From Clostridium sp. 'White wine YQ' (lineage in GTDB: Bacteria > Bacillota > Clostridia > Clostridiales > Clostridiaceae), in NCBI RefSeq assembly GCF_028728205.1, contig NZ_JAQYUU010000001.1:733318-797317 (forward strand): DNA of 64,000 nucleotides, read 5' to 3'. Below, piece by piece: positions 44,455-54,414 of this stretch (within the stretch, counting starts at the first letter, position 1; each line of letters begins with the position of its first letter). The notes below the pieces were generated by a model. That model was not told the DNA's origin. It saw only the letters and a list, made by a program, of their open reading frames with translations, and did no database searches. A program made the translations under genes and the position numbers.

Positions 44455-44630
44455 TGAGGTAGAGGCGCGATACTTAACAGTTTTTAGAGAAGTTTGAGAA
44501 GCCATGATACTAAAAAGAAGGAAATATCGCCGAAGCTTATAATATTCTCAGTATTATTTGCTGGGTCTGCAGTTAAGAGCTGCAGGACTGTCTCAATAAA
44601 CATCCCAGTTTATTGAGTTGTGCTATCTCA
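44455..44630 (+). promoter_or_regulatory. Lysine riboswitch (L-box) aptamer
   Basis: P1 pairs TGAGGTAG (44455-44462) with CTATCTCA (44623-44630). The conserved core AGAGGCGCGATACTTAACAG follows P1, then the GAGAAG segment, and GAAGGAAATATCGCCGAAGC, the hallmark of lysine riboswitches. A stem of TCTGCAGTTAAGAGCTGCAGGA type and one of AATAAAC/GTTTATT type complete the five-helix layout. Lysine binding would favour the terminator at 44671-44698. The downstream ABC transporter is therefore most likely for lysine. Confidence 0.93.
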
Positions 44631-44670
44631 TTTGGGAAAGGGAGGGATTAAGGGCAAATACGCTTATTGC

Positions 44671-44698
44671 GATCTGAGTTCATCTCAGATCTTTTTTT
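44671..44698 (+). terminator. Riboswitch expression-platform terminator
   Basis: GATCTGAG (44671-44678) pairs with CTCAGATC (44684-44691) and seven T follow. This is the OFF-state terminator of the lysine riboswitch, 84 nt before the first gene. Confidence 0.92.
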
Positions 44699-44781
44699 AT
44701 TCTTAATTAGAAACAAAGGTAGCAGTGAAGCTATTTAAAAGATAAAGATAAATTAAAAGAAGTGAAAGGGGAAGGGAATAT

Positions 44782-45618
44782 ATGAAGAAAAAACTATCTG
44801 TACTATTGACAGCAGTACTGTGTATAGCTGCATTAGGTATTACTGGGTGTGGGACAAGCAAAACAAAAGAAACAAGTTCCAAAGAAGAAACATTTAAGGT
44901 TGGACTTGAAGCTGGCTATGCACCATTTAACTGGACTCAAATGGATGATTCAAACGGAGGAGTTCAAATCGATGGCAGTGCAGAATATGCTGGGGGTTAT
45001 GATATAGAAATAGCAAAAAAGATTGCTCAAGGGCTAGGTAAAAAGTTAGTTATAGTAAAAACAGAATGGGATGGTCTTGTACCAGCATTAACTTCAGGTA
45101 AAATTGATGCTATTATTGCAGGAATGTCTCCAACAGCAGAACGTAAGCAAACAATTGATTTTTCAGATAATTATTATAAATCAAATTTGGTTATGGTTGT
45201 AAAGAATGGTGGAAAGTATGATGGTGCAACCTCAATTCAAGATTTTAAAGGTGCTAAAATTACTGCACAGTTAAATACATTTCATTACACTGTAATCGAT
45301 CAAATACAAGGAGTTAGTAAACAGCCAGCTATGGATAACTTTCCAGCTATGAGAGTTGCACTTGAATCAGGAATGATTGATGGTTATGTATCTGAACGTC
45401 CTGAAGGTGTTAGTGCTGAAACAGCAAATAACAATTTTAAGATGGTAGAATTTAAAACTGGATTTAAAACATCGGATGATGATACAGCAATTGCAGTAGG
45501 GGTAGTTAAGGGAAGTGATTTAACTACAAAGATAAATGAAGTTTTATCAGGTATCTCAGAAGATGAGCGTACAAAAATTATGGATACTGCAATAAAAAAT
45601 CAGCCTGCAGCAAAGTAA
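44782..45618 (+). CDS. Lysine (amino acid) ABC transporter substrate-binding lipoprotein
   Basis: 278 residues. Signal sequence with lipobox ITGC (Cys about residue 23), then a SBP_bac_3 domain: FKVGLEAGYAPFNWTQ, GGYDIEIAKKIAQGLGKKL, WDGLVPALTSGKIDAIIAGMSPTAERKQTIDFSDNYY and a C-terminal lobe. Family 3 proteins bind polar or basic amino acids. The lysine riboswitch in its leader gives the substrate. Followed by a hairpin attenuator before the permease, so the binding protein can be made in excess. Confidence 0.9.
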   Translation: MKKKLSVLLTAVLCIAALGITGCGTSKTKETSSKEETFKVGLEAGYAPFNWTQMDDSNGGVQIDGSAEYAGGYDIEIAKKIAQGLGKKLVIVKTEWDGLVPALTSGKIDAIIAGMSPTAERKQTIDFSDNYYKSNLVMVVKNGGKYDGATSIQDFKGAKITAQLNTFHYTVIDQIQGVSKQPAMDNFPAMRVALESGMIDGYVSERPEGVSAETANNNFKMVEFKTGFKTSDDDTAIAVGVVKGSDLTTKINEVLSGISEDERTKIMDTAIKNQPAAK

Positions 45619-45628
45619 TAATTATTAT

Positions 45629-45660
45629 AAACCGAGTGCAGTTAATGTAGTCGGTTTTTT
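45629..45660 (+). terminator. Partial terminator between binding protein and permease
   Basis: AAACCGA pairs with TCGGTTT around a 15-nt loop, followed by T (45655-45660). Lies inside the operon, so it likely attenuates the distal genes. Confidence 0.65.
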
Positions 45661-45697
45661 AATGTTTTAGAGGTTTAAGATGGAAAGGGGAGAAAAT

Positions 45698-46480
45698 ATG
45701 AGTTCGGATTGGATAATTAGAATTATATCTCAAAATGGGCCAATGTTTATTCGCGGTGCAGGAATTACATTATTAATATCCGTAATTGGAACTATATTAG
45801 GTTCAATTATAGGTTTATTTGTAGGAGTTGTTCGTACTATTCCAATGCCTCAAAAAGGCGTAAAAAGGTACTTATTAAAATTGATTAATATCGTCTTTTC
45901 AATTTATATTGAATTTTTTAGAGGGACACCAATGATTGTGCAAGCTATGGTAATATACTATGGTTCCGCACTAGCTTTTGGGATAAATATGAATAGATTT
46001 TATGCAGCAATTTTTATAGTTTCAATTAATACAGGTGCATATATGTCTGAGATTGTTCGTGGAGGAATTGTTTCAATTGATAAGGGGCAATTTGAGGCAG
46101 CTAATGCAATTGGAATGAATCATATACAAACAATGTTAAACGTTATTTTACCACAAGTAATTAGAAATATCTTACCAGCTACAGGAAATGAGTTTGTAAT
46201 TAATATAAAGGACACCTCGGTACTTAATGTTATTTCAGTAACAGAACTATATTTTCAAACCAAATCAATTGCAGGAAATAACTTTAGATATTTTGAATCG
46301 TTTTTCGTTGCCTGCGTTATCTATTTTGTTATGACTTTTACAGTAACAAGAATACTACGTTTTATAGAAAGAAAATTAGACGGACCAGAAAACTATATAA
46401 TGTATGCAAATCAGATGCAAGTAGAAACTCCAGAAGATATAGTTCAAAGAACTAGGAATAATTATGATGATAGATTTTAA
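45698..46480 (+). CDS. Lysine (amino acid) ABC transporter permease
   Basis: About 260 residues of the His/Glu/Gln/Arg transporter permease family: [37 protein letters not shown], and the EAA loop [24 protein letters not shown] (in sections). About five TM segments. An ATG at 45680 is in frame, but the SD AAGGGGAG lies between it and the ATG at 45698, which I prefer. Partner of the proteins at 44782 and 46498. Confidence 0.9.
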   Translation: MSSDWIIRIISQNGPMFIRGAGITLLISVIGTILGSIIGLFVGVVRTIPMPQKGVKRYLLKLINIVFSIYIEFFRGTPMIVQAMVIYYGSALAFGINMNRFYAAIFIVSINTGAYMSEIVRGGIVSIDKGQFEAANAIGMNHIQTMLNVILPQVIRNILPATGNEFVINIKDTSVLNVISVTELYFQTKSIAGNNFRYFESFFVACVIYFVMTFTVTRILRFIERKLDGPENYIMYANQMQVETPEDIVQRTRNNYDDRF

Positions 46481-46497
46481 AGAAGGGAGAGTATTTG

Positions 46498-47241
46498 ATG
46501 GAAAAAGTAATAGATATCAGACATCTAAGCAAATCCTTTGGAACACATGAAGTGCTGAAAGATATAGACTTTTCAGTGAAAAAGGGAGAAGTAATATGTA
46601 TTATAGGCTCTTCCGGTTCAGGAAAATCAACTCTTTTACGATGTATAAATCTATTAGAGAGACCCAGTGGAGGAGAAATTATATATAAAGGTGAGGATAT
46701 ATTAGATGATAAACATAACATAAATAGATATCGAACCAAATTAGGAATGGTGTTTCAGCAATTTAATTTGTTTAACAATCATAATGTTTTACGTAATTGC
46801 ACAGTCGGACAAATGAAAGTGTTAAAACGTACAAGAGAGGAAGCAGAAAAAGTTGCAGCAAAATATTTGAAAGTTGTAGGAATGGAGCAATTTATTAACG
46901 CTAAACCTAAGCAATTATCGGGAGGACAAAAACAAAGGGTAGCTATAGCAAGAGCTCTTTCCATGGAACCAGATGTTATGCTTTTTGATGAACCTACTTC
47001 AGCGCTAGATCCTGAGATGGTTGGTGAAGTGTTAAAGGTTATGAAGGAACTTGCTGAATTGGGCCTTACTATGCTTATAGTAACTCATGAAATGGGATTT
47101 GCAGAGGAGGTTTCAGATAGAGTAGTCTTTATGGATAAAGGTGTAATTGCAGAAGAAGGAAATCCAAAAGAAATATTCAAAAATCCTAAAAAAGAACGTA
47201 CAAGGGAATTTTTAAAAAGAACTCTAAGAAATTACGAATAG
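46498..47241 (+). CDS. Lysine (amino acid) ABC transporter ATPase
   Basis: 247 residues: Walker [11 protein letters not shown]-loop VFQQFNLF, signature [15 protein letters not shown], Walker [17 protein letters not shown] and H-loop [11 protein letters not shown], the standard polar amino acid uptake ATPase. The ATG at 46498 follows GGGAG. A TTG three bases earlier is possible but less likely. Third gene of the lysine-riboswitch operon. Confidence 0.92.
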   Translation: MEKVIDIRHLSKSFGTHEVLKDIDFSVKKGEVICIIGSSGSGKSTLLRCINLLERPSGGEIIYKGEDILDDKHNINRYRTKLGMVFQQFNLFNNHNVLRNCTVGQMKVLKRTREEAEKVAAKYLKVVGMEQFINAKPKQLSGGQKQRVAIARALSMEPDVMLFDEPTSALDPEMVGEVLKVMKELAELGLTMLIVTHEMGFAEEVSDRVVFMDKGVIAEEGNPKEIFKNPKKERTREFLKRTLRNYE

Positions 47242-47364
47242 AGTAACTATTATTTAAAAGTTGTGTATTATGTACTAAGTAGAACAATAATTTATAAATG
47301 TAACATCGTATGTAGTGAAGATGTTTGGTTGCTTTATGAATTTAAGTATTGGGAGTGTTAACTA

Positions 47365-47886
47365 ATGAGGGAATATAATTGTAATGAGGAGAGAGCGTGC
47401 TCCATTAAGCCTCCATGTCCAACCGGAGTTATTTTGGCATGTGGACAAGGTGGATATGTAGATTTGTCTAATATGCCAACAAATGGATCAACTTTAGCTA
47501 GTGTAAGCATTGATACAACTTTATTAACTAGAGCAATTGTAAAGATTGACTTTAGTTGTATATTGAGTTATTCAGTGACAGTACTAGAGGAGCTGGATCT
47601 TATTTTTACACTAGTTAGAACTAATATTAGAGGAGAAGTTAAAGAGTTAGCATCTTGGCCCTATAAGATATTAATGGATCAAATTGTTAGCGGAGCAGAA
47701 GAGGATCAATATGTGTTTATAACATTAGAAAAAAATGAATCTTTTAGCATTGAGTATTGTGATGAACTATTATGTGGAAGCTCTAGCACCTATTCCATAA
47801 GAGTAAATACTAATTATTTTAACATTACAAATGCTGTAATTCAATCTTCAACAATGAATGCTATAGCAGGGTCAACGCATTATTAA
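47365..47886 (+). CDS. DUF4489-family protein
   Basis: 173 residues. The opening CPTGVILACGQGGYVDLS and the phrases LASVSIDTTLLTRAIVKIDFSC and WPYKILMDQ match clostridial DUF4489 proteins, a family of small beta-rich, cysteine-containing proteins with no known role, often several per genome. No signal peptide. It is convergent with another Cys-rich unknown protein. Possibly a spore-surface component (inference from phylogenetic spread only). Confidence 0.75.
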   Translation: MREYNCNEERACSIKPPCPTGVILACGQGGYVDLSNMPTNGSTLASVSIDTTLLTRAIVKIDFSCILSYSVTVLEELDLIFTLVRTNIRGEVKELASWPYKILMDQIVSGAEEDQYVFITLEKNESFSIEYCDELLCGSSSTYSIRVNTNYFNITNAVIQSSTMNAIAGSTHY

Positions 47887-47908
47887 AATTTTAAAAAAAT
47901 TATTATAA

Positions 47909-47973
47909 AAACTTGTAAAAAGCTTCTATGCATTTATCTTCATGCATTGCTAATTCTTTTTACAAGTTTTTCT
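47909..47973. terminator. Bidirectional terminator between convergent Cys-rich protein genes
   Basis: AAACTTGTAAAAAG (47909-47922) pairs with CTTTTTACAAGTTT (47956-47969), with an inner ATGCAT pair. Confidence 0.75.
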
Positions 47974-47975
47974 TA

Positions 47976-48677
47976 TTAACACTTTTCAACAAATTTATGA
48001 TCTTTCTTGGTGAGTTTAAATACCCAAATGACATTATCTTTGCAGGTTAACTCCGCTTCCAGTTGTGGAATTCCTCCTGATGGATTACAGGAAGGTTTCT
48101 TATAATGATAATAATATACTCTAAAAATTTTACTCATATTCGAGTTGTTTATAACGCAATGTCTAGTTTCATCAGCCTCTATCCAAAAGACATATCTACC
48201 ATTTTTGATATCTTTTATCTTTTTAACTGGATCTTTATAGAATTCAATTCCAACAGCATTTGAAGGTATAATCCCCGGGATGGATTTGGACCTGAAATCC
48301 TTACAATAACGAGGGTCAGTTTTTGGTAAGTCTGGGGTAACCTTATAGTCTACAAGATGTGGGTATCTGTTATCTTTATAGAAGATTCTAGTCTCCTCCT
48401 TAGGAGAGCTAGAACTATCAAGTTTATAGTGATTAACTAAAATATAACTCTTAGTATCGGCAATTAGTCTTCCATTATGAACGCAATATACTGTTGAGCC
48501 ACATTCTTTACAAAAATTAGGGTTTGGGTTTTTATTTCCACACGTATATAAAACACCTATGCAGGATCCTATGGTAGGAGTTCTTTTGCTTGATTCTGCT
48601 GGGATTCCAGTACATGGTGCTAATTTTACATTAGAGTTATTGATAGTATTATAACTATCAAAATTGCTTTCAGACAT
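47976..48677 (-). CDS. Uncharacterised cysteine-rich protein
   Basis: 233 residues without signal peptide. The N-terminal third holds many cysteines: APCTGIP, GSCIGVLYTCGNKN, and FCKECGSTVYCVHNG, of which CxxCG looks like a zinc-ribbon half. The rest is beta-rich and basic. I do not recognise a family. Convergent with the DUF4489 gene. The SD is GAAAGGAG. No clear homology to phage or toxin proteins. Confidence 0.55.
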   Translation of the reverse strand: MSESNFDSYNTINNSNVKLAPCTGIPAESSKRTPTIGSCIGVLYTCGNKNPNPNFCKECGSTVYCVHNGRLIADTKSYILVNHYKLDSSSSPKEETRIFYKDNRYPHLVDYKVTPDLPKTDPRYCKDFRSKSIPGIIPSNAVGIEFYKDPVKKIKDIKNGRYVFWIEADETRHCVINNSNMSKIFRVYYYHYKKPSCNPSGGIPQLEAELTCKDNVIWVFKLTKKDHKFVEKC

Positions 48678-49009
48678 AATTAATAACTCCTTTCAAATTA
48701 AAAAAATATATTATCTTTCATATAAAATATGTAAATCACAGGATGATGGTTACTAAGTAAAGATAAAACTAGAAATGAAATTAAACTGTTTGATAAAAGC
48801 AAATATTTGATTATATAATAAAAGAATAATATTTCAAGGTTGGCGAGGTGATTCGTTAAGAAACTAGTAAATTTAGTATTTATGCATATTAAAATTTTAC
48901 TGGGTTTTTAAATTTAAAAAATTTTACATAATACTTTTATGACGAGAAAGAAAATATATGGATGGTTAAAGCAAAAATTATTTGGTCCTTTAACTTATAG
49001 GAGTACGAG
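48678..49009. other. 332-nt intergenic region, promoters only
   Basis: Between divergent genes (Cys-rich protein and LysR regulator). AT-rich, no open frame, no strong hairpin or known RNA element visible. Confidence 0.5.
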
Positions 49010-49912
49010 ATGGAGATAAGGCAAATAAAATATTTTATTCAGGTATGTAAGGACAAAAGTGTTTCCAAAGCTGCTGAAAATCTTCATATTTCGCAGCAAG
49101 GATTGAGCAAGATAATTAAAAATTTAGAGGATGAATTTGAGGTTGAATTATTTGAACGTACATCTAAAGGCGTAATCCTAACAGAGTTTGGAAGTCTATT
49201 ACTAGAAAAATCAGAAAAGATTATTGAGGAATTTGATACAATGTTAGATTTCTTAAGTGATAAGGCAGAGCATCAAAAGAGGACTATTAGCTTGGGTTTG
49301 CCTCATATATTATACACAGATCTTTTTTCATTAATTTTATTCGAATTTAATGAGAGATACCCTGATGTGAATTTAGAAATTGTGGAGTTAGGTTCATATG
49401 CATGTGAAAGATATATGGAGAAAGACTTGCTTGATATTTCTTTTGCAGTAAAACCTATAAATGCTAATAAATTTGGTTTTATACCTGTTGTGACAAGTGA
49501 TGTAATGCTTTTGGTTAATAAAAATCATTACTTAGCTAAAAAGAAAGAAGTGGATCTTAAGGAGCTTGCAGATGAACAATTTATAATGCTGACCACTGAT
49601 TATAAATCTAGACACCTTATCATTGAAAGTTGCATTCGAGAAGGATTTAATCCTAATATTATTTTTACAACCTCACAGTTAGATAGAATTATTGGATTGG
49701 TCGCACTCAATAAGGGGATAGCAATACTTCCGGAACTAAATTCAATTAATGCTGCTAAAAACAATGATGAAATTTCAGTTATATCATTTAAAAATAAACC
49801 TTTTAAAATAGAGATAGGTTTTATTACAAATAAATTTAAAACGATTAATATGATTACGAAGAAATTTATTAATTACACATTAGGATATTTTAAGGATAAT
49901 GAAATAGGCTAG
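49010..49912 (+). CDS. LysR-family transcriptional regulator
   Basis: 300 residues: winged helix-turn-helix IRQIKYFIQVCKDKSVSKAAENLHISQQGLSKIIKNLEDEF (in sections), then an effector-binding domain. Similar to CynR/GltC-like members. Its target is not obvious, since no co-directional or tightly divergent metabolic gene is next to it. SD AGGAG. Confidence 0.85.
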   Translation: MEIRQIKYFIQVCKDKSVSKAAENLHISQQGLSKIIKNLEDEFEVELFERTSKGVILTEFGSLLLEKSEKIIEEFDTMLDFLSDKAEHQKRTISLGLPHILYTDLFSLILFEFNERYPDVNLEIVELGSYACERYMEKDLLDISFAVKPINANKFGFIPVVTSDVMLLVNKNHYLAKKKEVDLKELADEQFIMLTTDYKSRHLIIESCIREGFNPNIIFTTSQLDRIIGLVALNKGIAILPELNSINAAKNNDEISVISFKNKPFKIEIGFITNKFKTINMITKKFINYTLGYFKDNEIG

Positions 49913-49985
49913 TACGGGGAAATAAGGTTGCTTTATAAAAGTAAATTGTTCAATCTCAAACATTGGAAATTAAAATAATTATTAT

Positions 49986-50028
49986 AAAGGGGAGCTATTT
50001 AGGGGAAACGTATAGCTTCCCTTTCTAC
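49986..50028 (+). terminator. Terminator after the LysR gene
   Basis: AAAGGGGAGCTAT (49986-49998) pairs with ATAGCTTCCCTTT (50012-50024), one G-U, short T-tract. Confidence 0.65.
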
Positions 50029-50183
50029 AATTTTCAGTTGTATTTAATACAATAAAAAATTGTTATAAATTAAAGTTAATGAAAGTTATAATTAAAATAA
50101 ATTTGTTTATACAAAAATTACAAATACATACAAAAGTATCTAAATTTAATATTAAAGCACTTTTGTGGAAGGAGCTGTTTCAC

Positions 50184-50642
50184 TTGAATTCCTATCAATT
50201 AGTAGTATTTAATTTAGGAGAAGAAGAGTATGCAATAAATATTTCCTATGCACAAGAAATAATCCGCATACCTAAATTTACGAGAATGCCTAATGTTCCT
50301 GCATTTATTGAAGGTATTATCAATCTAAGAGGACAAGCAATTCCAGTTTTTGATTTAAAAAAAAGATTTGGAATTGAAGTAAGAGAAAGAACATCTGATA
50401 GTAGATTATTAATACTTGATATTGAGGGTATGAAGGCAGGGATAATTGTTGATGATGTCTCTGAAGTCATAAGAATTAATGAGGGAGATATTCAGGTTCT
50501 AGATTCAGAAATTATGGGCATAAGTAAAAATAGTATTGAGGGCATCAATATAATAGAGCAAAGAATAATAATAATACTTAACGCATCAAACCTAAAAAAA
50601 GAAATTTTTAAATATGACTTGGAAAAGGAGTTAGTATCATGA
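50184..50642 (+). CDS. cheW: CheW-like chemotaxis coupling protein
   Basis: About 152 residues: [54 protein letters not shown] and a second barrel with [23 protein letters not shown], the CheW SH3-like pair. The frame is open back to 50079, but the SD GGAAGGAG (50167-50174) precedes a TTG at 50184 that begins MNSYQLVVF, the normal CheW start. Its stop overlaps the receptor gene start (ATGA), so the two are co-translated. It couples receptors to CheA, which is not in the window. Confidence 0.88.
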   Translation: MNSYQLVVFNLGEEEYAINISYAQEIIRIPKFTRMPNVPAFIEGIINLRGQAIPVFDLKKRFGIEVRERTSDSRLLILDIEGMKAGIIVDDVSEVIRINEGDIQVLDSEIMGISKNSIEGINIIEQRIIIILNASNLKKEIFKYDLEKELVS

Positions 50643-51790
50643 TATCAATTAACGGATTAGAATATTTAAAGGCTATGGCAGAACTTCAGGTTAACATAAT
50701 ACCAGGTGGAATTTTATACTTAGTTATTGAAGGAAATACAATTACATGGAGAAAGCAGTCAGAAGCATTTAAATTGGATTTATTTAATGTTGGAGAAGTA
50801 ATTAAAAGCAACAGTATGGCCCAAAAAGCGATGAATGAAAGAAGAACATTAACTGAGAATATTCCTAGTTCTCTTTATGGAACAAGATTAAGAACGGTAG
50901 CTGTTCCTTTGGTCAATGATGAGGATGAAGTAGTTGGAGCATTTTCAATCTTAATTCCAAGATTACATCCAGTAGTAAAGGCATTCCCAGACTTTGCCCC
51001 AATGCTATCAGAGATGTTTCCAGAAGGTTCGACTTTATTTACAACTAACACAACTAAGATATTAGGTAAACAAGCATCTAAAAAGTTCGATGTACCTGAG
51101 TTAAAACTTAATGATGCCCTTACTAGCGATTCAATAGCAAGAAAAACTATGAATTCAAAACAACCGACTATAATAGAACTTGATGCATCAGTATATGGAA
51201 TACCAACCTTTGAAGCTTGTTATCCACTTTTTGATGAGGAGAACCCAGAAGAAGCAGTTGGAAGCTTTGCGATAATTACGCCTAAGGAAGTTGTAGCAAA
51301 CCTACGTAACATGTCACAAAATCTTGAAAGTGGTCTTGAAGGCATAGCGTCAGCAATAGAAGAATTAGCAGCTTCAGCAACAAGTATACATACAAATGAA
51401 CAAGAACTTAATAGGGAAATTCAAGAAATAACTAGTTTATCAGAAGAAATAAATGAGGTATCTTCATTTATTAAAGAAATAGCAGATGAAACTAAGATGC
51501 TTGGATTAAATGCAGCAATTGAGGCAGCAAGAGCTGGTGAAGCAGGAAGAGGGTTCGGAGTAGTTGCAGAAGAAATAAGAAAATTATCAGAGCAATCCAA
51601 AAGCACTGTTCCAAAGATTAAAGAGTTAACTGATAGAATAAAATCAAAAGTTGAAGAAGCAAGTGAAAAAAGCCAAGGGTCTTTATCCTCAAGTCAAGAA
51701 CAAGCAGCAGCTACAGAAGAGATAACAGCAAGTGTAGAAGAAATAACAGCAATGTCAGAAGAATTGAACAAAATTGCACAAAACATATAA
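50639..51790 (+). CDS. Cytosolic methyl-accepting chemotaxis protein
   Basis: 383 residues with no TM segment. The N-terminal half has two tandem similar sensor modules (about 1-112 and 113-217): [19 protein letters not shown]...[21 protein letters not shown]...[11 protein letters not shown] and a second with [21 protein letters not shown]...[11 protein letters not shown]. The C-terminal half is a receptor signalling hairpin with the conserved tip [33 protein letters not shown] (in sections). No HAMP domain. It overlaps cheW by 4 nt, so it probably senses an intracellular cue and signals through that CheW. Confidence 0.88.
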   Translation: MISINGLEYLKAMAELQVNIIPGGILYLVIEGNTITWRKQSEAFKLDLFNVGEVIKSNSMAQKAMNERRTLTENIPSSLYGTRLRTVAVPLVNDEDEVVGAFSILIPRLHPVVKAFPDFAPMLSEMFPEGSTLFTTNTTKILGKQASKKFDVPELKLNDALTSDSIARKTMNSKQPTIIELDASVYGIPTFEACYPLFDEENPEEAVGSFAIITPKEVVANLRNMSQNLESGLEGIASAIEELAASATSIHTNEQELNREIQEITSLSEEINEVSSFIKEIADETKMLGLNAAIEAARAGEAGRGFGVVAEEIRKLSEQSKSTVPKIKELTDRIKSKVEEASEKSQGSLSSSQEQAAATEEITASVEEITAMSEELNKIAQNI

Positions 51791-51806
51791 TTAATAATGT
51801 ACATAT

Positions 51807-51855
51807 TAAAGAAAAACGTATTGGAATAATAAGTTCTAATACGTTTTTCTTTTCG
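51807..51855 (+). terminator. Terminator of the cheW-receptor pair
   Basis: AAAGAAAAACGTATT (51808-51822) pairs with AATACGTTTTTCTTT (51839-51853). Confidence 0.88.
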
Positions 51856-51966
51856 CTTGTACTAAAATTTCTTCTGTGATACTCTAAATTTAGAATATCA
51901 ATGGCGTATTTTGATATTGTGATTATATTGTTAAGTATTTATTCTTCAGTCAAGGAAGTGAATATA

Positions 51967-52593
51967 ATGATTGAACCTTTATTTAGAGCTAAGAATGTAA
52001 CTTACAGAAATAAGTTAATATATAATGATATTATTATTGAAAAAGGAAAGGTTAATTTTATCGTAGGGGAAAGTGGTAGTGGGAAAAGCACTTTTTTAAA
52101 GTTATTAAATAATTCGATTAGTGCAGATACTGGAGAAATATTGTACGATGGGAAGGATATAAATGAATATAATCCAATTAGACTAAGACGAGATGTAAGT
52201 TTAGTTTCTCAAGAACCGTTTCTATTTGAAGATAGTATATTAGATAACTTTAAAAAAATTTATTCTTTAAGAGGTCTTCCTATGCCTAGTGAAGATTACG
52301 TGAAATATATTACTGAACTTTGCTTAGTAAATGTTCCTTTGGATCAAAATGCAGCAACGTTATCTGGAGGGGAGAGGCAAAGAGTTTATATCTCAATATT
52401 TCTGTCACTATGTCCTAAAGTAATACTATTAGATGAGCCCACTTCGGCTTTAGATGAAAAAAATAGTTCGAAAATGGTTAAGAATATTATTAGTTTCTGT
52501 AAAGAAAAAAACATAGAAATAGTTATTGTAAGTCATGACAAAAACATTACTAATGAGTTTTGTGAAAATAAAATAGAAATCATAAAGGAGTGA
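51967..52593 (+). CDS. fetA: ABC transporter ATPase, FetA (YbbL)-like
   Basis: About 208 residues: Walker A GESGSGKST, signature LSGGERQRVYISIFL, Walker [13 protein letters not shown] and H-loop VSHDKN. The short form and its partner (UPF0014 membrane protein) match FetAB, implicated in iron export and oxidative-stress resistance in E. coli. The frame extends to 51901, but the SD AGGAAGTG supports the ATG at 51967. Iron as substrate is by family analogy. Confidence 0.82.
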   Translation: MIEPLFRAKNVTYRNKLIYNDIIIEKGKVNFIVGESGSGKSTFLKLLNNSISADTGEILYDGKDINEYNPIRLRRDVSLVSQEPFLFEDSILDNFKKIYSLRGLPMPSEDYVKYITELCLVNVPLDQNAATLSGGERQRVYISIFLSLCPKVILLDEPTSALDEKNSSKMVKNIISFCKEKNIEIVIVSHDKNITNEFCENKIEIIKE

Positions 52594-52598
52594 GTACG

Positions 52599-53378
52599 GT
52601 GAAGGGAGCAGTGTCATTAAGTATTATTCAATTTTCACTTATATATTTACTATTGATTATAGTATTAATCCTTATGAAAAAATCGAAGATTAAGCAAACA
52701 AAACTTTTGTTAGTTGCAAGTTTGAGGATGTCAGTTCAATTAATACTAGTAGGATACATACTGCAGTATATATTTAGCAACCCTAAGCCTATTTATACTT
52801 TGATTTTTATTATACTTATGATAGCATTTTCTATTAATAGAGTAATTAAAGGTAGAAATGATCTTAATAAAAAGTTTAAAGTTGCAATAGGAATTTCGTT
52901 GACTTTTTCTGGTCTCTTTGTCTTAATCTTTTTTGTAACGGTTGTTATTGGTAAATCTATATTTAATCCCCAATATACAATTCCATTAGCAGGAATGATA
53001 ATAGGAAATGCAATGACTGGAATTAATATAGGTGCTAAAACCTTTATGGATTCAGTCTATAAAGAAAGAAGAAAAATTAATGCACTAATTAATTTAGGTA
53101 TAGAGCCTAAAGAGATACTAAGGCCTTTTGCAAATAATTCTTTAGAAATAGCATTAATTCCAACTTTGAATTCTATGCTAGGTATGGGAATAATTTTTTT
53201 GCCAGGAATGATGACTGGACAAATATTATCAGGAACTCTTCCGACCACTGCAATTATGTACCAAATAGCTATAATGATAGCCATCTGTACGTCAGTATGT
53301 ATGACAGTTTTTTTATCTTTGAATTGGGGTTATAAGACTTTATATAATGAAAGAGAACAGTTTATAGAAAATTATTAA
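52599..53378 (+). CDS. fetB: UPF0014-family permease, FetB (YbbM)-like
   Basis: About 259 residues with about seven TM segments: LLVASLRMSVQLILVGYILQYIF, YTIPLAGMIIGNAMTGINIGAKTF, FLPGMMTGQILSGTLPTTAIMYQI, all hallmarks of UPF0014/FetB. The GTG at 52599 lies 8 nt after AAAGGAG, and an in-frame GTG at 52590 overlaps the SD. Coupled to fetA. Confidence 0.85.
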   Translation: MKGAVSLSIIQFSLIYLLLIIVLILMKKSKIKQTKLLLVASLRMSVQLILVGYILQYIFSNPKPIYTLIFIILMIAFSINRVIKGRNDLNKKFKVAIGISLTFSGLFVLIFFVTVVIGKSIFNPQYTIPLAGMIIGNAMTGINIGAKTFMDSVYKERRKINALINLGIEPKEILRPFANNSLEIALIPTLNSMLGMGIIFLPGMMTGQILSGTLPTTAIMYQIAIMIAICTSVCMTVFLSLNWGYKTLYNEREQFIENY

Positions 53379-53390
53379 TTCTAAATTATG

Positions 53391-53457
53391 AAGAATCTCT
53401 GATGTAAATGAACCTTGAGAAGTAGGCAGGGGAAGTTTATGAGGGGATTCTTTTTAT
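53391..53457 (+). terminator. Terminator of fetAB
   Basis: AAGAATCTC (53391-53399) pairs with GGGATTCTT near 53444-53452, one G-U, large loop, T-rich tail. Confidence 0.6.
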
Positions 53458-53546
53458 TTTGTATTTATTAAGATAGATTTGTAAATAGTATTAATAACGA
53501 ACTAAAAAAGATAAGTACAATTATGTAAAAGTGGTGTGGTGGTATT

Positions 53547-54353
53547 ATGAAGGAATATTTATTAGAAAAGACATTAAGAAAAGATGGATGCAACATTCAC
53601 TATTGGATATCTAAAGATGTAGCGGGACCTTGGGTATTGTTTTTACACGGTGCTGGTTTAGATCATAATATGTTCAAAGAACAAGTTGAAGCAATTAAAT
53701 ATAGAAATAAAATATTAGTATGGGATGCAAGAGGACATGGGTTATCAAGACCAATAGGAAACCAATTTAGTATTAAGTTATTAGTAGAAGACTTAATAAA
53801 TATTATGGATATAGAAAGAATAGACAAAGTAGTATTAGTTGGGCAGTCCATGGGAGGAATATTAGCACAAGAAATGGCATTTTATTATCCCAATAGAATA
53901 GATAAATTAGTGTTAGTTGATTGTCCGTGTAATACAATGAAATTATCAGTATTAGAAAAGGTATATATTAGAATAGCACATATTTTGATGCCAATGTGTC
54001 CCTGGAGCCTACTACTAGCAGTAGGAATAAGATTAAGTGCAATAAGAAAGGATGTAAGAAATTATATAGAGTGTACAGTAAAAGAGGTTGGTAAGAAAGA
54101 TTTTGTTAAAATATTTTTAAAAACTGCTGAAGCTTTTCATTTTGAAGAAGGTTATAAAATAAATAAAAAGACATTAATAGTTTATGGAAACAAGGATTCT
54201 ATGAGGAGTATAGGTAATTTAACAAACAAGTGGTGTTTAGATAAAGCAAATTACTATAGAATTAACTTTAATGAAGCTAGCCATTGTGCAAACCAAGATA
54301 GATGTAGAGACTTTAATAGAATATTAATTAATTTTTTAGGTAATAAAGAATAA
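53547..54353 (+). CDS. Alpha/beta hydrolase
   Basis: 268 residues: oxyanion FLHGAGLDH, DARGHGLSRP, nucleophile elbow VGQSMGG (S101), late Asp in YGNKDS and catalytic His in NEASHCANQD. This is the Ser-His-Asp type fold 6 hydrolase (esterase, C-C hydrolase or peptidase-like). Unlike the hydrolase at 55275, its nucleophile is serine. The substrate is unknown. SD GGTGGT. Confidence 0.8.
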   Translation: MKEYLLEKTLRKDGCNIHYWISKDVAGPWVLFLHGAGLDHNMFKEQVEAIKYRNKILVWDARGHGLSRPIGNQFSIKLLVEDLINIMDIERIDKVVLVGQSMGGILAQEMAFYYPNRIDKLVLVDCPCNTMKLSVLEKVYIRIAHILMPMCPWSLLLAVGIRLSAIRKDVRNYIECTVKEVGKKDFVKIFLKTAEAFHFEEGYKINKKTLIVYGNKDSMRSIGNLTNKWCLDKANYYRINFNEASHCANQDRCRDFNRILINFLGNKE

Positions 54354-54414
54354 AACCTCCCTTTTTCTTAATTCAGTAATCTACATTATCTAAGCAAGGT
54401 ATTTAATTAAGTTA

